DNA of 55,943 nucleotides from Synechococcus sp. AG-670-B23 (GCA_003209165.1 QCSL01000010.1:1-55943), one strand, 5' to 3'. Positions 16,615-24,292 are shown, numbered from the stretch's first letter. Translations and numbers: made by a program. The notes: generated by a model not told the origin, from the sequence alone.

Positions 16615-16649
16615 ATCACACATCCCTCACTGGAGGGAGTTTGTGTGAT
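16615..16649. promoter_or_regulatory. Imperfect long palindrome upstream of the M28 operon
   Basis: ATCACACA-TCCCTC pairs with GAGGGA-TGTGTGAT across a 4-base loop, with a three-base bulge. It lies 27 bases upstream of the 56-residue gene of the peptidase operon, and no T-run follows, so an operator or 5' leader structure is more likely than a terminator. A second pair (GCCTCCATC / GATGGAGGC) lies immediately beside it at about 16652-16690. Confidence 0.45.
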
Positions 16650-16651
16650 GC

Positions 16652-17054
16652 ATGCCTCCATCAGTTGAGGGATTCCTATGGATGGAGGCCTATGCCGATC
16701 CGGTGATCTTCAAACCAAGCCTCGGCACCGGCAAGGTGGATTTTGTTCAAGCTCTCCACAGCCTCTTTGAAGGCGGCGTCTATTTACCCGAGGAGATTCG
16801 CAAGCTTGGTGCGGCCCAGGCGACGAACCCGAACCTGCCGCCGTTGATAGAAGAGATCACCGAGCGGGAGCTGGAGGTGGTGGCGGGTGTGGCCCGCGGT
16901 CGCACAAACCAGGGCATCGGCAGCAGCCTCGGCATCTCGGTGGAAACGGTGAAGACCCACGTGGTGAACACCAACGACAAGTTTGAGTCCCGCTGATCGC
17001 ACCCAATTGGCGGTGATGGCACTGCTGCATGGCCTGATAGATCCCCTTGGCTGA
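16652..17054 (+). pseudogene. LuxR/NarL-type response regulator remnant
   Basis: Only the end of a receiver domain remains (DPVIFKPS carries the conserved Lys, then FVQALHSLFEGGVYLPEEIR), followed by a LuxR helix-turn-helix (TERELEVVAGVARGRTNQGI and SVETVKTHVVN). The frame ends at TGA 16996, but the expected last helix continues in another frame as SPADRTQLAVMALLHGLID to 17054. The gene is therefore both truncated at the 5' end and frameshifted. The parent would have been a two-component DNA-binding regulator. Confidence 0.8.
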
Positions 17055-17185
17055 TCTATTCGGTGATCACGGCCGCCATTCCGCTTCGGTCGCCGTCGTC
17101 GGATCTATCCAGGCTCGCCATCGCGTGTGGATCCATTAGTAACGACACTCACAACCAGCAGTCCTGCGGCGGCCAGAAGAGGGCG

Positions 17186-17367
17186 ATGCTCGCCGACGGC
17201 CTGATTCAGATCTCCGCCACAGTTGTGTCCGCCGTGTCGTTGGCGGCCATTGCCTTCGGTCTGTGTGCCGTTAAGCAGGAGAGCCGTTTGTTCAACGGCT
17301 GCGTAAAAGCTTTTGTAGCCAGGGCAGCTTCCAGGCCGAAGCCGTTCGCTATCGCAATGGAGGTTGA
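17186..17367 (+). pseudogene. Small membrane protein remnant, frameshifted
   Basis: ATG 17186 starts MLADGLIQISATVVSAVSLA then a membrane helix and VKQESRLFNGCVKAFVA. Beyond about 17325 this frame becomes Arg/Pro-rich and runs to 17416, while the next frame gives GSFQAEAVRYRNGG then stop, which looks like the natural C-terminus of a small picocyanobacterial membrane protein. A frameshift in the GCCAGGGCAGC region is the simplest reading. Together with the LuxR remnant next door it marks a decaying stretch. The family call rests on recall of a recurring small-protein pattern, not on a search. Confidence 0.5.
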
Positions 17368-17461
17368 AATTCAACAACAGCGCTCGCTAGGGGCTGTGGC
17401 CAACACTCCTCAGTGAGCCTGCGTTTCGGCCAAGACCAGGCCTTCGTTTTGGGGAGAATCA

Positions 17462-17506
17462 ATGAACGCCCTTTACTGGACCAACGCAGCTTTTAACTAT
17501 TACTAA
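17462..17506 (+). CDS. Possible leader peptide before the linker gene (14 aa)
   Basis: ATG preceded by GGGGAG at ideal spacing, better than the site of the linker gene itself. It encodes MNALYWTNAAFNYY then TAA, very rich in aromatic residues, ending 60 bases before the linker start. It could be a regulatory leader peptide or simply a chance ORF; no attenuator hairpin is evident between it and the linker start. Confidence 0.35.
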   Translation: MNALYWTNAAFNYY

Positions 17507-17566
17507 GTTCATCTCCAATGATGAAGCGATCGCCATATCTTTGATCTGATTTCACTGTTTTCTCGG

Positions 17567-18439
17567 ATGCCAGCCCTGAAGTACAAGCGGGATTTCACCC
17601 ACGAACAGCGGGTGTCGTTCGCCTTTGCGAACTCCGTGGACGCAGCCAAAAGTGCCAGCTCCAACAAGGGCAAGGCGGCATCTACACCTGCTGAGTACAA
17701 GCAAAACCAGTGCGCCGCCATGGGCATTGGTATGGGCCCTCGGATCCATGAGGAGTGCCCCTATTCGGCGATCAACCACTCCTATGCATCAACGGGCAGC
17801 CAGGCTCTGGAAGCTGCCATCACCTCTGGCTACAAGCAGGTGTTTGGCAACATCGGGATCTCCGACAACCAGCGTCTCGTCTCACTGGAGGCTTTCCTCT
17901 GTGACGGCCGCATCAACGTGCAGGGCTTCATGGCAGGCCTGGTGAAATCTGAGCTTTACAAGCAGAAGTTTTTCCACGTCGTGTCTCCCATGCGCGGCAT
18001 CGAGCTCACCACCAAGCACCTGCTGGGTCGTCCTCCTATTAATCAGAAGGAGGTGAGTGCTGGCATTCAGCTGATCGCTGAAGAGGGTTTCGATGCTTTC
18101 GTTGACAGCCTCGTCCGCTCGGAGGAGTACCTCGAAACCTTCGGAACCGACACGGTTCCCTATCTCCGTGGTTTCAAGTCGGAAGCACGGGCTTCCTGCT
18201 CCACCTTTATTGGCATGGCCGAAATCACTCCGGCCAATGCCGGCTCTGAAAACGCCATGTACACCGGTCCTTCCCTGGTGAAACGTTTCACCATGGATCT
18301 CGGTTCCTTCGCTGCTGCTGCCGTCTACTCAGATGACAGCGATCGTGGTGGCTTCTCATACACGAACGCCGTCAGCAACCCCCGCAACGCTGCTTATCGT
18401 CGAATGTATGGCGGCAAGTTCAACTACGGCCGCTTCTGA
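17567..18439 (+). CDS. Phycobilisome rod linker, phycoerythrin II MpeC/MpeE type
   Basis: 290 residues with a PBS-linker domain at about 50-190 (landmarks: FRNIGIS-like VFGNIGISDNQRLVSLEAFL, FMAGLVKSELYKQKF and LVRSEEYLETFG). The N-terminal arm contains Cys-49 (KQNQCAAMG), the position that carries phycourobilin in the bilin-bearing MpeC-type linkers of marine Synechococcus, so this is probably a chromophorylated phycoerythrin II rod linker in the thylakoid antenna. No other phycobiliprotein gene lies in the window, so it is outside the main PBS gene cluster. No clear ribosome binding site, but a possible leader ORF lies upstream and a strong terminator downstream. Which Mpe paralog it is cannot be decided here. 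Confidence 0.9.
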   Translation: MPALKYKRDFTHEQRVSFAFANSVDAAKSASSNKGKAASTPAEYKQNQCAAMGIGMGPRIHEECPYSAINHSYASTGSQALEAAITSGYKQVFGNIGISDNQRLVSLEAFLCDGRINVQGFMAGLVKSELYKQKFFHVVSPMRGIELTTKHLLGRPPINQKEVSAGIQLIAEEGFDAFVDSLVRSEEYLETFGTDTVPYLRGFKSEARASCSTFIGMAEITPANAGSENAMYTGPSLVKRFTMDLGSFAAAAVYSDDSDRGGFSYTNAVSNPRNAAYRRMYGGKFNYGRF

Positions 18440-18471
18440 TTCCTTGCTGCCTGCATCACTGGGATGAGCAG

Positions 18472-18502
18472 AAAAGCAGGAGGCGTAAGCCTCCTGCTTT
18501 TT
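18472..18502 (+). terminator. Strong terminator after the linker gene
   Basis: AAAAGCAGGAGGC / GCCTCCTGCTTTT stem of 13 bp with loop GTAA, ending in T5. Serves the PBS linker gene 33 bases upstream, and being A/T-flanked could work in both directions. Confidence 0.9.
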
Positions 18503-18595
18503 CATGGGTAGGAATACCCCCTGAGAATCGTCCTCATTTCCGTAAAGTCTGCGGGCTTTTTGAGTTGTGGATGCATTACTTTGGATTGTTGGTGC

Positions 18596-18811
18596 ATGAG
18601 AGTGGAGCAGGTGACGCCGCTGTTTGGCACTGAAGTTCTCGAAGTTGCTGTATCCCAATTCTTTGAATGCTGTATGAGAGCAGGATACAAGCCAATTGAT
18701 GTTCACTTGCGGCTGATCAAATCGGCGTCATCAAAATTTCCAGCCGAGATATGTCTGGATAAAAATCTGCTGGTGTCGTCCTACAACCTGCAGGTGGAAA
18801 ACTATCAATAA
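18596..18811 (+). CDS. Hypothetical small protein (71 aa)
   Basis: ATG 18596 starts MRVEQVTPLFGTEVLEVAVS. The reading contains QFFECCMRAGYKPIDVHLRL and a polar tail. The frame is open further upstream to 18560. No family, weak ribosome binding site. Confidence 0.32.
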   Translation: MRVEQVTPLFGTEVLEVAVSQFFECCMRAGYKPIDVHLRLIKSASSKFPAEICLDKNLLVSSYNLQVENYQ

Positions 18812-18956
18812 GCTGATGCGCTCTTTAGGGATGCGGCTTGGCAAAAGGGGTGAGATCTTGGGGTTTCCCTCTGACTGATGCTTCGTGTCCAGCCCCGCCG
18901 ACGCAGACGCCAACCTCAAGCGTTCTTTTTAGCAGCTTAATGAGAACGAGGCGGCC

Positions 18957-19493
18957 GTGGCCGAGGCGATCAATGAAGCTCGGGCCGAGCACGCCCGCAG
19001 TGAGCTGCCCCTCCTCGGTTCCGCCCTGCTGGAACGCATCGATCAGTTGGCGAGCCAGCGATCGCTCGACAGTCAGGATGCCGCAATCCTCTGCAACTGG
19101 CCCGATGCCGCCTCCATTGGCCAGGCCTGGTTTGAGCTCAAGCACCCCGGCAAAAGCGTGCCCAGCCCGATGTTGGTGCTCGATGCCTACCTCGTTGGCG
19201 CCCCATCGTTTCTGAGCAAGGCCCAGCGGGATCTGGTGGGCGATTGGTACCGCAGCAAGGTGAGTGCCAACCCCGAGTACACCGATGCCGTCACCGGAGC
19301 AGCCAAGGCGTTCGTGCTGATCGGTGATCTCAATGCCAGTGCCGCTGGCATGGCCTGGCAGACGATCATTCCCGATTTACTGGAGCAGGGGCACGACCTG
19401 GAGTTCAACGTCACCAAGGAACAGGTGACGGCGGCGGCGGCCCGCTGGATTGTTGCGGTGGCCGACACCTTCGCGCCACCATCGCTGGATTGA
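18957..19493 (+). CDS. Conserved hypothetical protein (178 aa), probable 5' nonsense codon
   Basis: Soluble helical protein with GSALLERIDQLASQRSLDSQ, ILCNWPDAASIGQAWFELKH and a C-terminal domain ending ARWIVAVADTFAPPSLD. No family recognised. It starts at GTG 18957 after a TAG at 18930, but the frame upstream of that TAG looks like coding sequence from GTG 18885 (VSSPADADANLKRSF, then TAG, then QLNENEAAVAEAINEA). TAG for CAG is one base change, so the native protein may be about 24 residues longer and the strain may carry a truncated form. It runs with 19506-19703 and 19794-20048 in one direction. Confidence 0.65.
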   Translation: MAEAINEARAEHARSELPLLGSALLERIDQLASQRSLDSQDAAILCNWPDAASIGQAWFELKHPGKSVPSPMLVLDAYLVGAPSFLSKAQRDLVGDWYRSKVSANPEYTDAVTGAAKAFVLIGDLNASAAGMAWQTIIPDLLEQGHDLEFNVTKEQVTAAAARWIVAVADTFAPPSLD

Positions 19494-19505
19494 CGCGAGC
19501 GATCG

Positions 19506-19703
19506 ATGGGTCTGCTGCTGCTTTCCGCCGATTACCTCCACGACGACGGCATCACCTACCGGATCCGTCGCGACAACCTCGAGCAGGACTTCACCATTGA
19601 GGAGAAACGCGATGGCGCTTGGGTGGATTGCGGCCTGGATCGGGCGGTCAAGGATGTGAACTTCGCCGAGTTCAAGCGCCTCGGGCTACTTATAAAAAAG
19701 TGA
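19506..19703 (+). CDS. Hypothetical protein (65 aa)
   Basis: ATG 12 bases after the preceding stop, so probably one operon with the 178-residue gene. The protein starts MGLLLLSADYLHDDGITYRI, then a basic/acidic strand-turn pattern (RRDNLEQDFTIEEKRDGAW) and FAEFKRLGLLIKK. Probably a small beta-rich domain; no family recognised. Confidence 0.65.
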   Translation: MGLLLLSADYLHDDGITYRIRRDNLEQDFTIEEKRDGAWVDCGLDRAVKDVNFAEFKRLGLLIKK

Positions 19704-19793
19704 TGGACGCTGATCAGTGGCTGACATGAGCGGCCTGAATCGCAGCTGCCGGTCGGACGCGCCAGGATGTAACGAATTCGTTACACATCTCCT

Positions 19794-20048
19794 ATGACCG
19801 TCGGAGAAATCTTCCTGGAAAGCCTCTCCACTGGGGTGATTACCGAGCACGAGGTGAACTGGCTGGCATCCCACCAGACGAGCTTTGATCGGCCCGAGGA
19901 GGCCACCGCCATCCGCCTTGGGCGCCTAATGGATCAAGGTGAGATCAACCTTGGATGCCGCTTGCCAGAGCCGATGCTGCGTCACCAGGAAGTTCTTGTG
20001 GACTGGATCGAACCACTCGGCCGCCGTCGTCACCGCGCTGCTGCTTGA
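19794..20048 (+). CDS. Hypothetical protein (84 aa)
   Basis: Begins MTVGEIFLESLSTGVITEHE, contains WLASHQTSFDRPEEATAIRL and GRLMDQGEINLGCRL, and ends with an Arg/His/Ala tail. It appears helical and soluble. Its last 19 bases overlap the end of the convergent P450 gene, so the extreme C-terminus is shared DNA. Likely co-transcribed with the two genes before it. No known domain. Confidence 0.65.
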   Translation: MTVGEIFLESLSTGVITEHEVNWLASHQTSFDRPEEATAIRLGRLMDQGEINLGCRLPEPMLRHQEVLVDWIEPLGRRRHRAAA

Positions 20049-21271
20049 ACCAGCAGGCCGCCCTTTGGTGTGGGGCTGGGGATCAGCTGCAGAGACAGGT
20101 CTTGACCCGGATACAGCTGAAGATTCACTGTGCGCAGCAGTCCCACGACCATTAGGCGGATCTCCAGTTCCGCCAGAGCCTTTCCCAGGCAGACACGTTC
20201 GCCGCCGCCAAAGGGTAGCAGCGTCTGCTTGAACGATCCATCCAGGTGGCGTTGTGGCCGGAATGTCGCCAAATCGTCGTCATTCCCTATAGCCGTCGGG
20301 CTCAGCACCACCTGAACTACGCGTCCTTCGGGAATGGTCACACCAGCCAGGTTGATCGGCGCAAGGGTGCGCCGGAAGAATCCTCCCACCGGAGGCGTCA
20401 ACCGCATTACCTCCAGCACCGTCGCGTCCAATCGCGGCGATGTCGTGTCGACCATTAGGCCATCCAGCAACCAGTTCTCTACCTCTGGGTTTAGCAGCAG
20501 TGCCCGAAACAGGCAGCTCAGAGATGAGGCGGTGGTCTCATAGCCGGCGAAGAGCAACAGCAGCAGCTGTTCAGCCATGTCGTCATCCTCCAGGGAAATG
20601 CCGGTTTCATCCAATCCGCCGCTCAGCAGATCAAGGCCGCCTTTTTTGCTCCCCTCCTGGAACACTTTCTTGATGCGCTTCAACAGCCGTTGTCGGGCGG
20701 CCATTGCTTTTGCGAAGGGGGTGCCTGAAATCGCTAGCGGAATCGAGAACAGCGCTCGGGTCCAGATCTCGAAATCGGCGAACAGGGCATCACGGCTTGC
20801 GCCATCTAGCCCCAGCACCGTGGTGGCAATCACCGCAAAAGCGAACCGCCGCATCCGCGCCGCCAGCGGTAGTGGTGTGTTGGTGGTGATCAGCTCTTGG
20901 CAGAGCTCATCCACCAACTGTTGAATCGACGGGGTGTAGTGCGCCAGCGCTGCGCTGGAAAACAGTTGCCCCACCACCCGGCGCCGGGCTTTGTGGCCGG
21001 AGCCACTGCGGTTGGCCAGCGATTGGCTGCCCAGCAGTTGCCGCACGCTTTCGGGCCACCATCCCTCCAAGGCATCCCCTTGTCCAAGTAGGTCGGTGAT
21101 GGCCCGCTCGCCGCGGATGAACACCACCCGCTGGGCCAGCAGCTTGGTTTCGAACACATCGCCGTAGGCTTCGAAGCGCCGTTGGGCGAAGTCGGCCTGG
21201 GTGAAGAAGGCCAGGGTTTCCCCCAGTCCGCTCACGGCGCCCGTGCTGGGGAGGGGGTTGTCGATCATCAC
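20030..21271 (-). CDS. Cytochrome P450, CYP120-like
   Basis: 413 residues, soluble form without a membrane anchor. I-helix FAGYETTAS (oxygen-binding Thr), K-helix ExxR as LEVMR, the FRPQRHL region, and the heme loop LPFGGGERVCLGKALAELE with Cys-361 as iron ligand. All key residues are present, so an active monooxygenase is likely. Overall pattern fits the CYP120/CYP26-like group of cyanobacteria, where CYP120 hydroxylates retinoic acid; the substrate here is inferred only from that. No redox partner gene is adjacent. Confidence 0.93.
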   Translation of the reverse strand: MMIDNPLPSTGAVSGLGETLAFFTQADFAQRRFEAYGDVFETKLLAQRVVFIRGERAITDLLGQGDALEGWWPESVRQLLGSQSLANRSGSGHKARRRVVGQLFSSAALAHYTPSIQQLVDELCQELITTNTPLPLAARMRRFAFAVIATTVLGLDGASRDALFADFEIWTRALFSIPLAISGTPFAKAMAARQRLLKRIKKVFQEGSKKGGLDLLSGGLDETGISLEDDDMAEQLLLLLFAGYETTASSLSCLFRALLLNPEVENWLLDGLMVDTTSPRLDATVLEVMRLTPPVGGFFRRTLAPINLAGVTIPEGRVVQVVLSPTAIGNDDDLATFRPQRHLDGSFKQTLLPFGGGERVCLGKALAELEIRLMVVGLLRTVNLQLYPGQDLSLQLIPSPTPKGGLLVQAAAR

Positions 21272-21329
21272 AGCTCGGGGTGAGCTGTTGTTCTAGGCCT
21301 GACAGTGCTGCAGGCGTTGGCTATCCCAT

Positions 21330-21608
21330 GTGATGTGCTGCGCGTTCTCTGTGGAACTGAAGTCCCTGGTTGTGGTGCTCGTCGTCCATCTGATCAGCGC
21401 TGGTTTGACGAAAACCGTTGCTGCCCAGAAAGCGCGCAACAGCAACCGCTGGGCTGTTGTGGGTTTGCTCTTAGGGCCGTTGGGGCTGATCGCAGCTGTG
21501 GGCATGCCGGACCGTCATCAGATCGTCTACTTCCGCTACCTGGCTGAGCAGCAGGGTTACCAACCCCGCCATGCCTTTGGTGGGCAGAAAGGCGAGATGG
21601 ACGCCTGA
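21330..21608 (+). CDS. Small membrane protein (92 aa)
   Basis: Two hydrophobic segments: LKSLVVVLVVHLISAGLT and RWAVVGLLLGPLGLIAAVGM, separated by a basic loop (AAQKARNSN), then a polar C-terminus. Starts at ATG 21330; GTG 21351 (VELKSL) is an alternative. It diverges from the P450 gene. The GLLLGPLGL helix resembles those in many small cyanobacterial membrane proteins, with no named family. Confidence 0.6.
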   Translation: MMCCAFSVELKSLVVVLVVHLISAGLTKTVAAQKARNSNRWAVVGLLLGPLGLIAAVGMPDRHQIVYFRYLAEQQGYQPRHAFGGQKGEMDA

Positions 21609-21626
21609 GCGTTTGCTTGAACGTGT

Positions 21627-22082
21627 TCAGCGGCAGCGCTGAAAGCGAACGATGCTGCGGGTGAGGCCCTTCTCTGGCCAGTTGGGCATCACCCTCCAGG
21701 GGGTGTGCACCGTGAGCACGTCTCCGTCGATCGCGAAAAAACGGGTTTGTTCCGTGCCCACCCACTCGGGGTTCCAAGCCACATCAACCTGGGTGATCCA
21801 GCGGTCACCCTCGAGGCGGTAGATACCGGTGTAGGCGATCATGCTGCTCAGCAGGGCCGATCGCTCCTCGGCGTTGGACCCCGGTTGGCGTCCCTCGGCT
21901 GAAAGCATGAAGGAAAGACGCCCGTCCGGAGTGAAGATCACGTAGCCCGTGGGCTGATCGCCCATCGGTACAAAGGTGTCGCTGTTGGATTGCTGTTCGA
22001 CGTCGTAGCTCAACAGCTGCCAGGCGCCATGAACGGTGGGGGATGTATTGACCTGGGTGGGCTGAACCGAACTAACGCTCAC
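21627..22082 (-). CDS. Lipocalin-like domain protein
   Basis: About 151 residues: HGAWQLLSYDVEQQ, GYVIFTPDGRLSFMLSAEGR and VLTVHTPWRVMPNWPEKG follow the pattern of lipocalin-like (Lipocalin_5) beta-barrel proteins. The frame is open up to 22169, but the extra residues are low-quality, so I chose GTG 22082; the true start is uncertain. Such proteins are small ligand-binding or structural barrels without defined ligand. It converges with the small membrane-protein gene. Confidence 0.75.
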   Translation of the reverse strand: MSVSSVQPTQVNTSPTVHGAWQLLSYDVEQQSNSDTFVPMGDQPTGYVIFTPDGRLSFMLSAEGRQPGSNAEERSALLSSMIAYTGIYRLEGDRWITQVDVAWNPEWVGTEQTRFFAIDGDVLTVHTPWRVMPNWPEKGLTRSIVRFQRCR

Positions 22083-22506
22083 AACTGAACCTGTTCCTGT
22101 GCGGCAACTTACCGATCGTGATCCAGTTCGACAGCCTGAATTGAGGCATTCCTCCGCAATTGATGCCATTCAATGTCGATCAAGTAACAACAACAACGAA
22201 AGTGATCAGCAGGCCGGAGCCCGGTAGGGGCGCCAGCCTGTTTTCAGCATGTCTGTCCAGCTTTCGATAGCGGTTTAAGGCAGAACGCGAAGGTGGCTTA
22301 GGGGTTCAGGTGGTTTGTAGTGATACGTCTTGATTGAGACCCAAGCCGTCTTCCCTGAAACTGGTTCCGGTTTGAAATGCACCACTCTTTGTGGGTTGTG
22401 TTCACTAACCACCCGATGACCCCCGGTCATGTTTTGATTGGGGCTGGGGGTCGGTGTTGGCCATAGCAAGTCATTTTTGAGGCCAACGGTTTCGTGTTGA
22501 TCGCTG

Positions 22507-22545
22507 TGTGAAACCAACCACACAGCATGTGTGGTTGGTTTCACA
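22507..22545. promoter_or_regulatory. Perfect 17-bp palindrome upstream of cyAbrB
   Basis: TGTGAAACCAACCACAC and its exact inverse, separated by AGCAT. The arms match over all 17 bases; there is no T-run, so it is not an ordinary terminator. It lies 33 bases upstream of a sigma-70-like -35 box (22578) and about 86 bases upstream of the AbrB start, suggesting an operator or a folded 5' element. The intergenic region 22083-22577 otherwise shows nothing I can support as a gene. Confidence 0.6.
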
Positions 22546-22577
22546 GCAAATCAACTGAATTCAGATCTTTTTTCCCC

Positions 22578-22605
22578 TTGTGATCGGGACAATATTTGTT
22601 CTAAT
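22578..22605 (+). promoter_or_regulatory. Putative promoter for the AbrB gene
   Basis: TTGTGA (22578-22583) and TCTAAT (22600-22605) with a 16-base spacer. If used, transcription starts at about 22612, after the ATG at 22610, which favours translation from ATG 22631. Confidence 0.45.
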
Positions 22606-22630
22606 AGAGATGTCACATTCACACAGACCC

Positions 22631-22996
22631 ATGCTTACCGGAGCTGAATTGCTCAACCGCGTCAAAGAACTTGGCGATTGCGCCAAAACAGATCTGGCCA
22701 AAGGTTGTGGCTACGTCGTCAAAAAGAAAGACGGCACTGAACAGGTGAAATTCACAGCGTTCTATGAGGCCTTGCTTGAGGCCAAGGGACTGTCTTTCTC
22801 TACCGGAGGTTCTGGTGTTGGCAAGGGCGGTCGCAAGCTCTCTTACAAAGCAGTTGTTCAGGGCAACGGCAACCTGTTGATCGGCAAGGCCTACACCGCC
22901 CTGCTGGAACTGCAACCCGGTGATGAATATGAGATCAAGCTGGGACGCAAGCAGATCCGCCTGATTCCCGTTGGTGGCTCTGAAGAAGAGGATTGA
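22631..22996 (+). CDS. Cyanobacterial AbrB-type transcription regulator (cyAbrB)
   Basis: 121 residues, starting MLTGAELLNRVKELGDCAKT. The conserved N-terminal block (LTG..LL.RVKELG, LAKGCGYVVKKKDGTE, FTAFYEALLEAKG) and the C-terminal AbrB domain (LLIGKAYTALLELQPGDEYE, IKLGRKQIRLIP) are typical of cyanobacterial cyAbrB proteins, global DNA-binding regulators of nitrogen and carbon metabolism. Start 22631 is preferred over 22610 because of the promoter position. An independent unit with a terminator at 23025. Confidence 0.92.
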   Translation: MLTGAELLNRVKELGDCAKTDLAKGCGYVVKKKDGTEQVKFTAFYEALLEAKGLSFSTGGSGVGKGGRKLSYKAVVQGNGNLLIGKAYTALLELQPGDEYEIKLGRKQIRLIPVGGSEEED

Positions 22997-23024
22997 TCTC
23001 CGGTTCAGCAGAAACACCATTCTC

Positions 23025-23059
23025 CCCGTGGATCCCTTGGTTTCCACGGGAAATTTTTT
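23025..23059 (+). terminator. Terminator after cyAbrB
   Basis: CCCGTGGA / TCCACGGG 8-bp stem with a 10-base loop, followed by GAAATTTTTT. Confidence 0.8.
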
Positions 23060-23323
23060 GTCTCCGATGCCCTACCAGCACACCAAGTAGCATCTGAACC
23101 ATCACATTCCAGACGCTTTTTAAGAGCATCAACAACCTGATGCGTCAGCTGATGCAGGACATGGGTATTGATGACCGCTACATCGCCCTTATGCCTGATG
23201 CCCTGTCGCGGGAGTATTCAGTAAAACAGCCGAGCTCCGATGGTTTCGGCTCCCGATGTTATCCAATCGGCTCGGTGATCAAGCTGTTGCTATCAACCGG
23301 TGGAACGGCGTCTGCTTTCACTA

Positions 23324-23491
23324 ATGAAACGACTCTTGCTCGTCCACAACCTTGTGCATGGTCAGAGCGTTGTGTATGAACTGGACGACAAAGATTTTGC
23401 TGTGGAGTTGGTGGAGGGCGAGCCGGAGACTGACGACCAGGGCGAGATGGATGTGGAGAGTCGCTTTTTCATTCGCGTCGACAGCGAATGA
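23324..23491 (+). CDS. Small acidic hypothetical protein (55 aa)
   Basis: ATG 23324 (MKRLLLVHNLVHGQSVVYEL), then DDKDFAVELVEGEPETDDQG and a final FFIRVDSE. Strongly acidic, no membrane segment. The frame is open four to eight codons upstream. Followed about 110 bases later by another small gene in the same direction. No known family. Confidence 0.55.
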   Translation: MKRLLLVHNLVHGQSVVYELDDKDFAVELVEGEPETDDQGEMDVESRFFIRVDSE

Positions 23492-23599
23492 GGTGGATAT
23501 AAAGTCAATTCCGATTGAAGTCCGGTGAGCAGCTCAGCACAGAGGTAACTGGCTGGGCTTGATCAGCGCTAATCCGAAGGCATCAGTTAATAGAAGACG

Positions 23600-23782
23600 A
23601 TGGAAACGCGCTACGTGCTTCGGACGGGAGAGATCATCCTTTCCAACCGCAACCCTGAGGGGCTCGACGTCTACTGCTACCGAACGTGCAACAACCACCA
23701 AACCTGTCTGCTGCTTTCCGAGCAATCCGAAGCAGACTTTTTGCTTCGTTATGGATCAGAAGAGTTGAACGTCACCTATTGA
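23600..23782 (+). CDS. Small hypothetical protein (60 aa)
   Basis: Starts METRYVLRTGEIILSNRNPE and contains DVYCYRTCNNHQTCLLLSEQ with three Cys, which may bind metal, followed by SEADFLLRYGSEELNVTY. No known family. It has protein-like composition and sits in a row of same-strand small genes. Confidence 0.6.
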   Translation: METRYVLRTGEIILSNRNPEGLDVYCYRTCNNHQTCLLLSEQSEADFLLRYGSEELNVTY

Positions 23783-23828
23783 CGCTGCTTGGATCATGGC
23801 CTGAATGGGTGGGCATCAAGGCAACTCC

Positions 23829-23978
23829 ATGGACGACGTCAGGCTGCAACTTCTGCTTCAGGAAGCTGAGGACCATCTCCGTTCCCGCAGCTGCCGTCAA
23901 CGATATGAGCGCGCCGTTGTTCGACTTCCCGATAGCCGCCGCGGCATCTGGTTTGGTGATGACAAACGTGCCGCCTAA
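23829..23978 (+). CDS. Small hypothetical protein (49 aa)
   Basis: ATG 23829 to TAA 23978. It starts MDDVRLQLLLQEAEDHLRSR and ends SRRGIWFGDDKRAA. Helical and highly charged, probably soluble. It ends 11 bases before the DUF805 gene in the same direction, so the two may share a transcript. Confidence 0.5.
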   Translation: MDDVRLQLLLQEAEDHLRSRSCRQRYERAVVRLPDSRRGIWFGDDKRAA

Positions 23979-23989
23979 GTCATGAATCA

Positions 23990-24292
23990 ATGCTGAGCTT
24001 TTATCCCCAGTTCTGGACCTGTGCCTTCGATTTCGATGGGCGGACATCCCGGATCGATTATTGGAAAATCGTTCTCGTCAACCTCATCCTTGGGGGAGTT
24101 TTATCGAGGATCTCACCTTCAGCCATCTATATCGTTTTTGGGGTCGCCTCCATTTGTCCAGGCCTGGCGATGAACATTCGGCGCATTCGCGACACTGGAC
24201 GTGCATGGCAGTGGATCTTCATTTCTCTGATCCCGTTCATCGGCTTTTTCTGGTTGCTTTGGATTGAGCTCCAGCCATCAGCTGACCGCTGA
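23990..24292 (+). CDS. DUF805-family membrane protein
   Basis: 100 residues with the DUF805 pattern: an N-terminal FDFDGRTSRIDYWKI block, two to three membrane helices (IVLVNLILGGVLSRI, WQWIFISLIPFIGFFWLLW) and NIRRIRDTGRAW, the conserved arginine-rich turn. The function of DUF805 proteins is unknown; they are small inner-membrane proteins. Its 3' end overlaps the convergent TerB-like gene by 15 bases. Confidence 0.85.
   Translation: MLSFYPQFWTCAFDFDGRTSRIDYWKIVLVNLILGGVLSRISPSAIYIVFGVASICPGLAMNIRRIRDTGRAWQWIFISLIPFIGFFWLLWIELQPSADR

Noticed and set aside
23140-23379. 79-codon plus-strand ORF before the 23324 gene
   Set aside because: It overlaps the better-supported gene at 23324 in another frame and shows no motif, though its first half is protein-like.
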